Assembly (NCBI RefSeq): GCF_014673495.1
Contig: NZ_CP051006.1
Location: 7,067,001 to 7,131,000 of the forward strand
Length of the DNA stretch: 64,000 nt
Direction: 5' to 3'
Source: Streptomyces griseofuscus
Lineage (GTDB): Bacteria; Actinomycetota; Actinomycetes; Streptomycetales; Streptomycetaceae
Notes under the pieces: generated by a model
Seen by the model: only the letters and a program-made list of their open reading frames with translations
Databases searched by the model: none
What the model was told of the DNA's origin: nothing
In this document: positions 17,113 through 24,962 of the stretch, one piece after another
Position numbering within the stretch: the stretch's first letter is position 1
Layout of the letters: each line of letters opens with the position of its first letter
Program-made: the position numbers and the translations under genes

Positions 17113-18185
17113 GCGACCCCAGCGAAAAGCGGGCGAAGGCCGAACGCGTCGCCGCCCTGCGTCCCGCCTACCGAGCCGATCTCGCCACCGGACCCGCCCG
17201 CTTCCTCGGCGCCCGCCGCACCACCTGCCCCTGGTGCGGCTCGGGCCGGCTGAGCGACCGGCTGCGCACCACCGACCTGCTCCAGCACAAGCCGGGCCGC
17301 TTCACCCTGGACCGCTGCGCCGACTGCGGGCACATCTTCCAGAACCCCCAACTGACCGAGGCCGGGCTGGAGTTCTACTACCGGGATTTCTACGACGGCC
17401 TCGGCGAGCAGCGGATGAGCGGCACCTTCGGCGGCCGGGGCGCCATGTACGAGGGCCGCGCCCGCGCGATGCTGCCCTACGATCCCGCCCCGAAGACCTG
17501 GCTGGACGTCGGCACCGGACACGGCCACTTCTGCGCCAGTGCCCGCACCGTGCTGCCCGGCACCTCCTTCGACGGGCTGGACTTCACCGACGGCGTCGAA
17601 CTCGCCGCCCGGGAGGGCCGTATCGACCAGGCCCACCGGGGCGCCTTCCCGGACCTGGCCCCCGAACTCACCGCCCGCTACGACGTGGTGAGCATGTTCC
17701 ACTACCTGGAGCACAGCACCGACCCGGACCGTGAACTCCGTGCCGCCCACGAGGCCGTACGCCCCGGCGGCCACCTCCTCATCGAGGTCCCCGACCCGGA
17801 CAGCCGCTACGCCCGGCTCCTCGGCCGCTGGTGGCTGCCCTGGCTCCAGCCGCAGCATCTGCACTTCATCCCGGTCGGCAATCTGCGCCGCCGGCTCACC
17901 GAACTCGGCTTCACGGTCCTCGCCGAGCAGCACGCCGAACCGCACGACCCGGTCGATCTGCTCGCCGCCGTCTGGCTGGCCCTGGACCACGCCGCGCCCC
18001 GCGAGGACGCCCCCTGGCTGCCCGAGCCCCCCGGTCCGCTGCGCCGGGCCCTGCGCGGCGCGCTCCTGCTCGCCGGGGTGCCCGCCCTGCTCACCGCCAC
18101 CCTCCTCGACCGCCTCGCGATCCGCCCGCTCGCCCAGCGCCTGCACCTCGCCAACGCCTACCGCCTGGTGGCCCGCCGGGAGTGA
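17109..18185 (+). CDS. Zinc-ribbon class I SAM methyltransferase
   Basis: 358 residues; ATG overlaps the previous stop as ATGA. An N-terminal zinc ribbon (CPWCGSGR at about residue 39 and CADCGHIFQNP at about 73) precedes a class I methyltransferase: motif I LDVGTGHGHF (about 135), YDVVSMFHYLEH, and RPGGHLLIEVPDPDS. This two-part structure is common in tailoring methyltransferases beside glycosyltransferases. A hydrophobic patch near residues 310-335 (LLLAGVPALLTATLL) suggests membrane contact. As the last gene of the operon it probably methylates the sugar or chain; the target atom is not predictable. Confidence 0.85.
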   Translation: MSDPSEKRAKAERVAALRPAYRADLATGPARFLGARRTTCPWCGSGRLSDRLRTTDLLQHKPGRFTLDRCADCGHIFQNPQLTEAGLEFYYRDFYDGLGEQRMSGTFGGRGAMYEGRARAMLPYDPAPKTWLDVGTGHGHFCASARTVLPGTSFDGLDFTDGVELAAREGRIDQAHRGAFPDLAPELTARYDVVSMFHYLEHSTDPDRELRAAHEAVRPGGHLLIEVPDPDSRYARLLGRWWLPWLQPQHLHFIPVGNLRRRLTELGFTVLAEQHAEPHDPVDLLAAVWLALDHAAPREDAPWLPEPPGPLRRALRGALLLAGVPALLTATLLDRLAIRPLAQRLHLANAYRLVARRE

Positions 18186-18196
18186 ACACGCCCTGG

Positions 18197-18263
18197 ATCA
18201 GGGCACCTTGGCCCGGATCAGCTCGAACGCGCGGTGAATCAGAGCACCTTGGCCCGGATCAGC
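18197..18263. repeat. 41-bp offset direct repeat at the 3' end of the flippase-like gene
   Basis: Twenty-six-base copies at 18197-18222 and 18238-18263 differ at one position. The upper copy holds the true C-terminus (IRAKVL) and stop of the minus-strand gene. The lower copy repeats IRAKV in another frame, because the offset of 41 is not a multiple of three. Confidence 0.85.
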
Positions 18264-19246
18264 GCCGACAGCACCAGCGCGCCCGGCAGCAGCGGCAGCC
18301 AGTCCGTCACCACGCGGTAGCCGATCACGGTCGCCGTCGCGGGGGCGGGCTCCGCGCCGAAGGCGACCAGCGTCCACACCAGCGCCGCGTCCACCGCGAA
18401 CCCGCCGGGCACCGGGGCGGCACCCACCGCCGTGCCCGCGGCCAGGAACGCCAGCGCCACCTCCGCGAAGGACAGCCCGAGCCCGAGCGCCGCCCCGACA
18501 CAGCCGAGCGCCCCCGCCTGCACCAGCGGCATGGCCACCGCCCCGCCCCACAGCGCCAGCACCCGGCAGGGCCGCGCGTGCACCACCCGGACATCGGCGA
18601 GCGCGGTGCGCACCAGCCCGGACACCGGCCGCCGCAGCGGTCGTACGACGGTCAGCAGCACCCCCGCCCCGGTGACCGCCCCGGCCGCGCCCGCCGCGAC
18701 CGGCACCAGCTGCGGCCCGTCCGGCACCAGCTCGCCCAGGCGCCGCCAGGCCGGCGAGACCGCCAGGAACACCAGCAGTACGAGGGTCTTCGAGACGCCC
18801 TTGACCAGCGAGTACAGGCCGATCGAGGCGGTGGCACGGTCCAGCGGCACCCCGCGCGCCCGCAGAAAGCGCACGGTGACGGCGTGCGCGCCGAGCCCGC
18901 CGGGCAGCGCGTGATTCGCGGCACCGGCGGCGAACTGCGAGGCCAGCAGCAGCCCCGCCGGCAGCCGGTCCGGGAGCGCGCCCTGCCGTACACAGGAGGC
19001 CGCCACCCAGGTCAGACACGTACAGCCGAGCCCGGCCAGCAGCCAGCGGGGATCGGCCGAGACGAGCCGCCGCACCCCCTCGTACACCACGGGCCGGTTC
19101 GCGACGGCCCAGCAGAGCGCGATCAGCAGCGGGGCCAGACACAGCGCGAGGCGCAGGGACCGGCCGGACCGGGACGGGGTGCTCCGGGCCGGGGCCTTCG
19201 GCACGGGGCCGTCGGGGGCGGTGACCAGGGGGGACGGTGGGGACAC
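18239..19246 (-). CDS. Flippase-like integral membrane protein (LPG synthase TM/UPF0104 type)
   Basis: 335 residues from the GTG at 19246 (VSPPSPLV), which has AAGGA upstream; the frame extends further, but that extension looks like non-coding Arg/Pro-rich sequence. About seven or eight hydrophobic segments are visible, with the family signatures ALPGGLGAHAV, SLVKGVSKTLVLLVF and PVPGGFAVDAAL. The lysylphosphatidylglycerol-synthase membrane domain moves aminoacylated or glycosylated lipids across bilayers; stand-alone copies often sit next to lipid-glycosylation genes. It converges on the PUFA-like operon with a 53-base gap and is a plausible exporter for its product. The gene is transcribed separately, so that link is inferred. 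Confidence 0.8.
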   Translation of the reverse strand: MSPPSPLVTAPDGPVPKAPARSTPSRSGRSLRLALCLAPLLIALCWAVANRPVVYEGVRRLVSADPRWLLAGLGCTCLTWVAASCVRQGALPDRLPAGLLLASQFAAGAANHALPGGLGAHAVTVRFLRARGVPLDRATASIGLYSLVKGVSKTLVLLVFLAVSPAWRRLGELVPDGPQLVPVAAGAAGAVTGAGVLLTVVRPLRRPVSGLVRTALADVRVVHARPCRVLALWGGAVAMPLVQAGALGCVGAALGLGLSFAEVALAFLAAGTAVGAAPVPGGFAVDAALVWTLVAFGAEPAPATATVIGYRVVTDWLPLLPGALVLSALIRAKVL

Positions 19247-19481
19247 GGGGACGTCGTCCTTCCGCGGCGGGGCCCGGGGCAGGCGGTGCTGGCGAAACCG
19301 GGGGGAGCATTCCCACGCCGGATGACAGCGGGATGGCCGCGAACCCAATGCTCGGGGGCGGCCCGGTGCCGCCCGGAGGGCGCATGCCGAGCGGCTGTTC
19401 ACCGCCGACCGGGTAGCCTTCTTTGGGGAGCGCTTTACACAACGCTTCCGCGCAAGGTCAGCGGCAGGGGAGGATCCCGCG

Positions 19482-20126
19482 GTGCATGTCCAGGAATGGC
19501 TCGACTCGGTCCCGGCGGTAGCCGTCTACGCCGTGGTGGCCCTGGTGATCGGCGTCGAGAGCCTCGGCATTCCGCTGCCCGGCGAGATCGTCCTGGTCTC
19601 GGCGGCGCTGATGTCCTCCCAGCACTCCCACATCAACCCGCTGATCCTGGGCGCCTGCGCCACCGCGGGCGCGGTGATCGGCGACTCCATCGGCTACGCC
19701 ATCGGCCGCAAGGGCGGCCGCCCGCTGCTGGCCTGGCTGGGCAAGAAGTTCCCGAGGCACTTCGGCGAGGCCCATGTGGCCACCGCCGAGCGCTCCTTCC
19801 AGAAGTGGGGCATGTGGGCCGTCTTCTTCGGCCGCTTCATCGCCCTGCTGCGCATCTTCGCGGGCCCCCTCGCCGGTGTCCTGCACATGCCCTACTGGAA
19901 GTTCCTGATCGCCAACATCCTCGGCGGTATCTGCTGGGCGGGCGGCACCACGGCCGCCGTCTACTACGTGGGCGTCGTCGCCGAGGGCTGGCTGAAGAAG
20001 TTCTCGTACGTGGGCCTGGGGGCGGCGGTCGTCATCGGTCTGGCGACGATGCTGATCGTGAAGCGGAAGACGAAGAAGACCCAGCAGGAACTGTCCCAGC
20101 GGGAACCTGTCAACGCCGGCGAGTGA
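19482..20126 (+). CDS. DedA-family membrane protein
   Basis: 214 residues from a GTG preceded by GGGGAGGA. It has the DedA/SNARE-associated signatures: ESLGIPLPGEIVL early, GDSIGYAIGRKGG, and FFGRFIALLRIFAGPLAG, with about five hydrophobic segments and a Lys-rich C-terminus. DedA proteins support undecaprenyl-phosphate or phospholipid recycling and membrane homeostasis. It is divergent from the flippase-like gene and seems to form its own unit. Confidence 0.92.
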   Translation: MHVQEWLDSVPAVAVYAVVALVIGVESLGIPLPGEIVLVSAALMSSQHSHINPLILGACATAGAVIGDSIGYAIGRKGGRPLLAWLGKKFPRHFGEAHVATAERSFQKWGMWAVFFGRFIALLRIFAGPLAGVLHMPYWKFLIANILGGICWAGGTTAAVYYVGVVAEGWLKKFSYVGLGAAVVIGLATMLIVKRKTKKTQQELSQREPVNAGE

Positions 20127-20128
20127 CA

Positions 20129-20146
20129 GCGCCCCTCAAGGGGCGC
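20129..20146. terminator. Short hairpin, Streptomyces intergenic repeat type
   Basis: GCGCCCC-TCAA-GGGGCGC directly follows the DedA stop codon and continues into GGGGAACCGCGCGACAAGCC. This composition is familiar from a small intergenic repeat found downstream of many Streptomyces genes. It probably serves as a bidirectional terminator between DedA and the convergent gene. Confidence 0.6.
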
Positions 20147-20193
20147 GGGGAACCGCGCGACAAGCCACATAGGGCCGTTCGCCGCCCACCTGC

Positions 20194-20721
20194 CTAGCGA
20201 TGCACATCCTTGTGCGCCTGAGCCAGGTCCGCGTACAACGTGCTGTTGAGGGTGACCCCCTCCTGCTCCTCCGGCGACAGCTCACGCCGTACCTTCGCCG
20301 GCACCCCCGCCACCAGCGATCCCGCCGGCACCACCATCCCCTGCGGCACCAGCGCCTGCGCCGCCACCAGCGAGCCCGCCCCGATGACCGCGCCGTTGAG
20401 CACGGTCGCCCCCATCCCGATCAGGCAGTCGTCCTCGACCGTCGCGCCGTGCACCACCGCGTTGTGCCCGATGGACACCCGCTCACCGATGGTCACCGGG
20501 AACCCGGGATCGGCGTGCAGCGTCACGTTGTCCTGGACATTCGCCCGCGCCCCCACGGTGATCGTCTCGACGTCCCCGCGCACCACCGCGCCGTACCAGA
20601 CGCTCGCCCCCGCGCCCAGCGTCACGTCCCCGATCACCGAAGCCGTCGGCGCCACGAACGCCTCCGCGTCCACCCGCGGCTCCTTGCCGCCGATGCCCAC
20701 GATCAGTGGCCCCTGTGCCAT
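20194..20721 (-). CDS. Gamma-carbonic-anhydrase-family hexapeptide protein
   Basis: 175 residues; ATG at 20721 with GAGGAG 10-12 bases upstream. The chain is a left-handed beta-helix of hexapeptide repeats (VIGDVTLGAGASVWYGAVVRGD, VTIGERVSIGHNAVVHGA). The metal histidines of the gamma-class fold appear as LHAD, GHNAVVHG. The family (YrdA/PaaY/CaiE type) ranges from true carbonic anhydrase to thioesterase or unknown activity. The short gap to the divergent acyltransferase gene suggests a shared control region, but no shared pathway is evident. Confidence 0.88.
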   Translation of the reverse strand: MAQGPLIVGIGGKEPRVDAEAFVAPTASVIGDVTLGAGASVWYGAVVRGDVETITVGARANVQDNVTLHADPGFPVTIGERVSIGHNAVVHGATVEDDCLIGMGATVLNGAVIGAGSLVAAQALVPQGMVVPAGSLVAGVPAKVRRELSPEEQEGVTLNSTLYADLAQAHKDVHR

Positions 20722-20842
20722 CACCGTCTCCTCGCGTCGATCAGTACGTCGATAAGTACTCCGCACGGTACGACAGGGGGTGGGGCAAAGATCACAGCGG
20801 TCCGGTCTCTCGCCGGACGCAACCCGTGAGTAACGTGAGCCC

Positions 20843-21607
20843 GTGCCGAAGCGCAAGAACACGTTCTCATCCTGGCGCCATGGCCTCGCCCAGCGTGCCG
20901 TCCACACGGCCTGGGCCTGGGTCCAGCGGACCGGTTCCGTCACGGCGGAGCACCCCGGGCGCCTCCGCTTCGGTGCCATCGGCGAGGCCACCCGGCTCGC
21001 CTTCCCGCTCGGCACGGTCTTCGGCGAGCCCTGGATCAGGCTCGGCTCCCACTGCATCATCGCCGAACAGGTCACCCTGACCGCCGGTCTGATGCCCGAC
21101 CTGGACCTCGGCCCGGACCCGATCCTGCGCATCGGCGACGGCGTGGTGCTCGGCCGCGGCAGCCATGTCATCGCGGACACCACGGTGACCATCGGCCGCG
21201 ACTGCTACTTCGGGCCGTACGTCTACGTCACCTCCACCAACCACTCCTACGACGATCCGCACGAGCCCATCGGCCGGCAGTGGCCCCGCATGGAGCCGGT
21301 GGAGATCGGCCCCGGCTGCTGGATCGGCACCGGCGCGGTGATCCTGCCGGGCGCGCGGATCGGCCGGAACGTCGTGGTCGCGGCCGGTGCCGTGGTGCGG
21401 GGCACGGTGCCCGACCATGCCGTGGTGGCCGGCGCTCCCGCCAAGGTCGTACGGCGCTGGACGCCCGAGGACGGCTGGCAGCCGCCGCTGCGGACCCCCG
21501 CGCCGGTGCCGATCCCGGACGGGACGACGCCGGGGCAGCTGCGCGCGCTGGCCGAGCTGGACGAGTCCGCGGTGGCCCGGCTCGCCGAGCTGGAGACCGA
21601 GGGCTAG
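20843..21607 (+). CDS. Hexapeptide-repeat O-acetyltransferase-like protein
   Basis: 254 residues from the GTG at 20843. Residues about 60-205 form a left-handed beta-helix typical of acyl-CoA-dependent acetyltransferases, with the catalytic loop YVTSTNHSYDDPHEPI (His in TNH) and the closing VVAGAPAKVVRRW. The C-terminal 40 residues are a charged helix. Enzymes of this group acetylate sugars or antibiotics; the acceptor is unknown. The TAG stop codon lies in a CTAG that is the left flank of a small mobile-element-like repeat (21608-21684). Confidence 0.85.
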   Translation: MPKRKNTFSSWRHGLAQRAVHTAWAWVQRTGSVTAEHPGRLRFGAIGEATRLAFPLGTVFGEPWIRLGSHCIIAEQVTLTAGLMPDLDLGPDPILRIGDGVVLGRGSHVIADTTVTIGRDCYFGPYVYVTSTNHSYDDPHEPIGRQWPRMEPVEIGPGCWIGTGAVILPGARIGRNVVVAAGAVVRGTVPDHAVVAGAPAKVVRRWTPEDGWQPPLRTPAPVPIPDGTTPGQLRALAELDESAVARLAELETEG

Positions 21608-21684
21608 GGTCTTTCGTTCGGATCAGGCCGGATCAGGGCGCGGTGCCAGGGCCCGCGAGCCCGGCATGATCCAAACGAGAGGCC
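21608..21684. mobile_element. MITE-like element with IS5-type inverted ends
   Basis: A 77-base element between two convergent genes. Left end GGTCTTTCGTTCGGATCA and right end (reverse complement) GGCCTCTCGTTTGGATCA match at 15 of 18 bases. Both resemble the ends of the IS5-family element at 45710-46606 (GTTTCGTTTGGATCAG). The interior also folds on itself. The flanks are CTAG on the left and CTGAG on the right, so the target duplication is imperfect. No coding capacity. Confidence 0.7.
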
Positions 21685-21693
21685 CTGAGCCCC

Positions 21694-22551
21694 TCAGCCG
21701 GTGGCCAGCAGCACGGTGCCGACCAGGGCGAGGCCCGCACCCGCCGCCTGGACGGCACGCAGCCGTTCGCTGAGGAAGCCGCGGGCGGCGAGGGCGGTCA
21801 CCACCGGGTAGAGCGAGGCGAGGACGGCGGCCACGGTGACCGGGCCGTGCTGGGCGGCGAGGGCGTAGGTGCCGTTGGCGGCCACATCGGCGAGGCCGAC
21901 GAAGGCCAGCGCGGGCAGCGAGCGGTAGGGGAAGCCGCCCTCCGGCAGGGCGGAGCCGCCGCGCCGCAGGGAGACGGCGAGCACCGCGCCGCCCACCGCG
22001 ACATTGGTCAGCCGTTGCACGAACAGCGAGAGGTACAGGCCGGTGATCGTGGTGGACGCCTCGCCGATCAGGGCGAACACGGTGCCGAAGCCGAGCGCCG
22101 CGACCAGCGTCAAAAGGACCGTGCGCCGCTCCACCGGCGCGCCCCGCAGCTGGGGACCGCCCGCGAGGACCACACCGCCGACGGCGACCGCGATGCCCGC
22201 GAGCTGGAGCAGCCCCGGGCGTTCGCCGAGGAACAGGCCCACGCCGACGGGGACCACGACGCTGAGCGTGGCGAGCGGCGAGACGACACCCATCGGGCCG
22301 AGCGCCAGGGCCTTGTAGAAGGCCAGCAGCGCGATCGGACCGACCAGGCCCGCCGCGAACGCGAACCACAGCCGGGGCTCGGCCGCGCTCCAGGCGCCCG
22401 TGGCGACGACGATCGCGCCGAGCACGGCCGCCGCGATGGCCTGCGAGACCACGACCACGGTGAGCGCGGGCGTACGTCGGGTCAGCAGCCCGCCGCCGAA
22501 GTCGGCCAGCCCCCACAACAGGCTGGTGGTCAGGGCGAAGAGGGCCGTCAC
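21694..22551 (-). CDS. EamA/DMT-family transporter
   Basis: 285 residues from a GTG at 22551. It has ten hydrophobic segments in two homologous EamA halves (ALFALTTSLLWGLADFGGG; later LAFVGLADVAANGTYALAA, with SLYPVVTALAARGFLSERL as the conserved end of the repeat). These proteins export metabolites or amino acids from the cytoplasm. The gene is divergent from an XRE-cupin regulator across a 118-base gap holding a palindromic operator, so the regulator most likely controls it. The 3' end abuts the MITE-like repeat. Confidence 0.88.
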   Translation of the reverse strand: MTALFALTTSLLWGLADFGGGLLTRRTPALTVVVVSQAIAAAVLGAIVVATGAWSAAEPRLWFAFAAGLVGPIALLAFYKALALGPMGVVSPLATLSVVVPVGVGLFLGERPGLLQLAGIAVAVGGVVLAGGPQLRGAPVERRTVLLTLVAALGFGTVFALIGEASTTITGLYLSLFVQRLTNVAVGGAVLAVSLRRGGSALPEGGFPYRSLPALAFVGLADVAANGTYALAAQHGPVTVAAVLASLYPVVTALAARGFLSERLRAVQAAGAGLALVGTVLLATG

Positions 22552-22596
22552 GATGCCTCGCAGTACAGTTTGTTGAACGGACGGGTGCGCTCCACC

Positions 22597-22618
22597 GTAG
22601 TTCAGTGGATTGAACTAC
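22597..22618. promoter_or_regulatory. Palindromic operator between the EamA and XRE-cupin genes
   Basis: GTAGTTCA (22597-22604) and TGAACTAC (22611-22618) form a perfect 8-base inverted repeat with a 6-base spacer. A third half-site, TGAACTAT, lies at 22633-22640. It sits midway between the two divergent starts and is the best candidate binding site for the XRE-cupin regulator. Confidence 0.7.
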
Positions 22619-22669
22619 GTCATCCAAAGAAGTGAACTATCTCGGATACTGGACGGAGTCGGACGGAAC

Positions 22670-23242
22670 GTGTCGGACCTCGAATTGCTGACCCAGTCCC
22701 TGGCGCGCAATGTCAGGCACTGGCGCTCGGTGCGCGGTTTCACCCTGGACGTGCTCGCCGCCCGCGCCGGTGTCAGCCGCGGGATGCTGATCCAGATCGA
22801 GCAGGCCCGCACCAACCCGAGCATCGGCACCATCGTCAAGATCGGCGACGCGCTCGGCGTCAGCGTCACCACCCTGCTCGACTACGAGCGCGGCCCCCGG
22901 GTCCGTATCGTCCCCGCCGAGCGGGCGGTACGGCTGTGGCACACCGCGTCCGGCAGCTACAACCGGCTGCTCGCGGGCACCGAGGCGCCCGGCCCGGTGG
23001 AGATCTGGGACTGGGTGCTGATGCCCGGGGACGAGAGCCCGGCGGAGCCGCACCCGCCCGGCACCGTGGAACTGGTCCATGTCACGGCGGGCGAACTGAC
23101 CCTCACGGTCGACGGCGAGGACCACCTCGTGCCGACCGGCGCCAGTGCCACCTTCGAGGCCAATGTCCCGCATGTCTACGCCAACCGCGGCGAGGCCCCG
23201 ATGGAGATGATGATGGCCGTCTCCGTGCCGCCCGTGCAGTGA
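22670..23242 (+). CDS. XRE-family regulator with C-terminal cupin
   Basis: 190 residues from the GTG at 22670; a TTG at 22610 is possible but would place the operator inside the gene. Residues about 5-65 form a helix-turn-helix (LARNVRHWRSVRGFTLDVLAARAGVSRGMLIQIEQ, written in two overlapping helices). The C-terminal half is a cupin barrel (PAEPHPPGTVELVHVTAGELTL, VPTGASATFEANVPHVYAN) that would bind a small-molecule effector. It probably represses or activates the divergent EamA exporter and itself through the inverted repeat at 22597-22618. Confidence 0.88.
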   Translation: MSDLELLTQSLARNVRHWRSVRGFTLDVLAARAGVSRGMLIQIEQARTNPSIGTIVKIGDALGVSVTTLLDYERGPRVRIVPAERAVRLWHTASGSYNRLLAGTEAPGPVEIWDWVLMPGDESPAEPHPPGTVELVHVTAGELTLTVDGEDHLVPTGASATFEANVPHVYANRGEAPMEMMMAVSVPPVQ

Positions 23243-23285
23243 GACGTGCCTGCGCGGGGCCGCCGCGCCTTGTTAGCGTGCGGCC

Positions 23286-23843
23286 ATGCGCGCACCCATC
23301 GGAGACTTCGAGACCGCGACCCCGGTGACCGGCTGCCTGGCCGAGCTGACCGAGCCGGTGGCCGAGGCGGTACGGAACTGGTCCGCGGGGATCCCGGCCG
23401 ACCGTGTCCTGTACGTCGACACCAACCCGGACTGGGCCGACACCGCCGTCTTCGTGGAGCACTACGGCGGCGATCTGCCCGAGCGGTCGGCCAACTGCGT
23501 GGTGGTCGCCGCCAAGCGGGCCGGCGAGACCACGCTCGCCGCCTGCCTGGTGCTGTCCACCACCCGGGTCGACGTCAACGGCACGGTCCGCCGTCAACTG
23601 GGCGCCCGCAAGGCGTCGTTCGCCCCGATGGAGACGGCGACGGGGCACAGCGGGATGGAGTACGGCGGCATCACCCCGATCGGACTGCCCGCCGACTGGC
23701 CCCTGTTGGTCGACTCGGCCGTCGTCGACCTGCCGTACGTCCTGGTCGGCAGCGGCCGCAGGCGGGGCAAACTCCTGGTGCCGGGCAAGGTGTTCGCGGA
23801 ACTGCCGGGGGCCGTGGTGCTGGAGGGGCTCGGCGTGGCCTAG
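23286..23843 (+). CDS. YbaK/EbsC-type aminoacyl-tRNA deacylase-like protein
   Basis: 185 residues. The fold signatures of the YbaK/ProX editing domain are present: CVVVAAKRAGETTLAACLVL with the conserved lysine, LGARKASFAP, GGITPIGLP and KLLVPGKVF. Such proteins hydrolyse mischarged aminoacyl-tRNAs such as Ala- or Cys-tRNA(Pro). The last codons and the TAG stop overlap the end of the convergent CDF gene by four bases, because both genes end in the same CTAG. Confidence 0.85.
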   Translation: MRAPIGDFETATPVTGCLAELTEPVAEAVRNWSAGIPADRVLYVDTNPDWADTAVFVEHYGGDLPERSANCVVVAAKRAGETTLAACLVLSTTRVDVNGTVRRQLGARKASFAPMETATGHSGMEYGGITPIGLPADWPLLVDSAVVDLPYVLVGSGRRRGKLLVPGKVFAELPGAVVLEGLGVA

Positions 23844-24892
23844 GGCCTCTCGCTTGACAGATCCTGGCCGCTGAGGTGGTGGGCGAGCGTCAGATGGGGG
23901 TCGCGCTCGCCCGGGGCCGGTGCCGGATCCGCGTGCACCAGCGCGGCCGACAGCTTCGGCAGGGCGTGCAGCAGGGCGTGTTCGGCCTCGACGGCGATCG
24001 CGTGCGCCTGCCGCAGGGTGGCCTCGCCGTCCACCACGACCGCGAGTTCGGCCCGCAGCCGGTGCCCGATCCAGCGCAGCCGCAGCTCGCCCACCCGGTG
24101 CACGCCCGGCACCGCGCGCACCGCCCGCTCGGCGCGGTCCACCAGCGCCGGGTCCACGGCGTCCAGCATCCGCCGCAGCACCTCGCGCGCCGCGTCCCGC
24201 AGCACCAGGACGATCGCGGCGGTGATCGCCAACCCCACGGCCGGGTCGGCGAGTTGGAGACCGAGGGCGGAGCCGGCCGCGCCCAGCAGCACGGCGAGCG
24301 AGGTGAAGCCGTCGGTACGGGCGTGCAGTCCGTCGGCGACGAGCGCGGCCGAGCCGATCCGGCGGCCCGTCCGGATCCGGTACCGGGCCACCCACTCGTT
24401 GCCCGCGAAGCCGACCAGCGCGGCCACCGCGACGGCGGGCACGTTCGTGACCGGGCGGGGGTCGAGCAGCCGTCCGACGGCCACCCAGGCGGCGAAGGCC
24501 GCGGAGGCGGCGATGGTCAGTACGATCACCAGGCCCGCGAGGTCCTCGGCACGGCCGTAGCCGTAGGTGAAGCGCCGGTTCGCCGCGCGCCGCCCCAGTA
24601 CGAAGGCGATGCCGAGCGGTACGGCGGTCAGCGCGTCGGCGGCGTTGTGCACCGTGTCGCCGAGCAGCGCGACCGAGCCGGAGACGGCCACCACGCCCGC
24701 CTGCGCCAGCGCGGTCGCGCCCAGCACGGCGAGCGAGACCCACAGGGCGCGCATGCCCTGGGCCGAGGACTCCAGCGCCGCGTCGAGCTTGTCGGCGGTC
24801 TCGTGGGAGTGCGGGGTGAGGAGATGGGCCAGGCGATGGCGCAGGGAGGAGGTGCCGTGCCGGTGCGGGACGTGGTGGTGATGGTCGCTCAC
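23840..24892 (-). CDS. Cation diffusion facilitator (CDF) metal efflux protein
   Basis: 350 residues from the GTG at 24892 (VSDHHHHVPHRHG) with GAAGGGA upstream. It has a His-rich N-terminus, six transmembrane helices, the CDF metal sites (ALLGDTVHNAADAL in TM2 and VADGLHARTDGFTSL in TM5, both of HxxxD/DxxxD type) and a C-terminal cytoplasmic domain (VPGVHRVGELRLRWIGHRLRAELAV). It exports Zn(II) or a similar ion in exchange for protons. An ArsR repressor is encoded divergently. The final residues SGQDLSSERP are encoded by sequence resembling the end of a mobile element (23844-23870). Confidence 0.92.
   Translation of the reverse strand: MSDHHHHVPHRHGTSSLRHRLAHLLTPHSHETADKLDAALESSAQGMRALWVSLAVLGATALAQAGVVAVSGSVALLGDTVHNAADALTAVPLGIAFVLGRRAANRRFTYGYGRAEDLAGLVIVLTIAASAAFAAWVAVGRLLDPRPVTNVPAVAVAALVGFAGNEWVARYRIRTGRRIGSAALVADGLHARTDGFTSLAVLLGAAGSALGLQLADPAVGLAITAAIVLVLRDAAREVLRRMLDAVDPALVDRAERAVRAVPGVHRVGELRLRWIGHRLRAELAVVVDGEATLRQAHAIAVEAEHALLHALPKLSAALVHADPAPAPGERDPHLTLAHHLSGQDLSSERP
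23844..23870. repeat. Remnant end of an IS5-like/MITE element
   Basis: After the CTAG at 23840-23843 comes GGCCTCTCGCTTGACAGATCC, close to the right end of the MITE at 21608-21684 (GGCCTCTCGTTTGGATCA). Only one end is recognisable. It lies inside the 3' end of the CDF gene. Confidence 0.45.
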
Positions 24893-24946
24893 GGGGGTCC
24901 CTTCTGCTGGGCCGCGGTGGACGCGGGGCGCCCACGGAGCCATTAT

Positions 24947-24962
24947 GTGCGTATGAGCGCAC
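24947..24962. promoter_or_regulatory. Inverted repeat over the arsR start codon
   Basis: GTGCG-TATGAG-CGCAC spans the ATG of the ArsR gene (24953-24955) and lies between it and the divergent CDF start. It is a plausible autoregulatory metal-responsive operator. Confidence 0.5.

Noticed and set aside
18198..19442. Alternative minus-strand frame over the flippase-like gene
   Set aside because: It lacks the continuous membrane segments; the frame ending at 18239 matches the family.
22610..22669. TTG start for the XRE-cupin protein
   Set aside because: It would place the divergent operator inside the coding region; the GTG at 22670 gives a normal family N-terminus.
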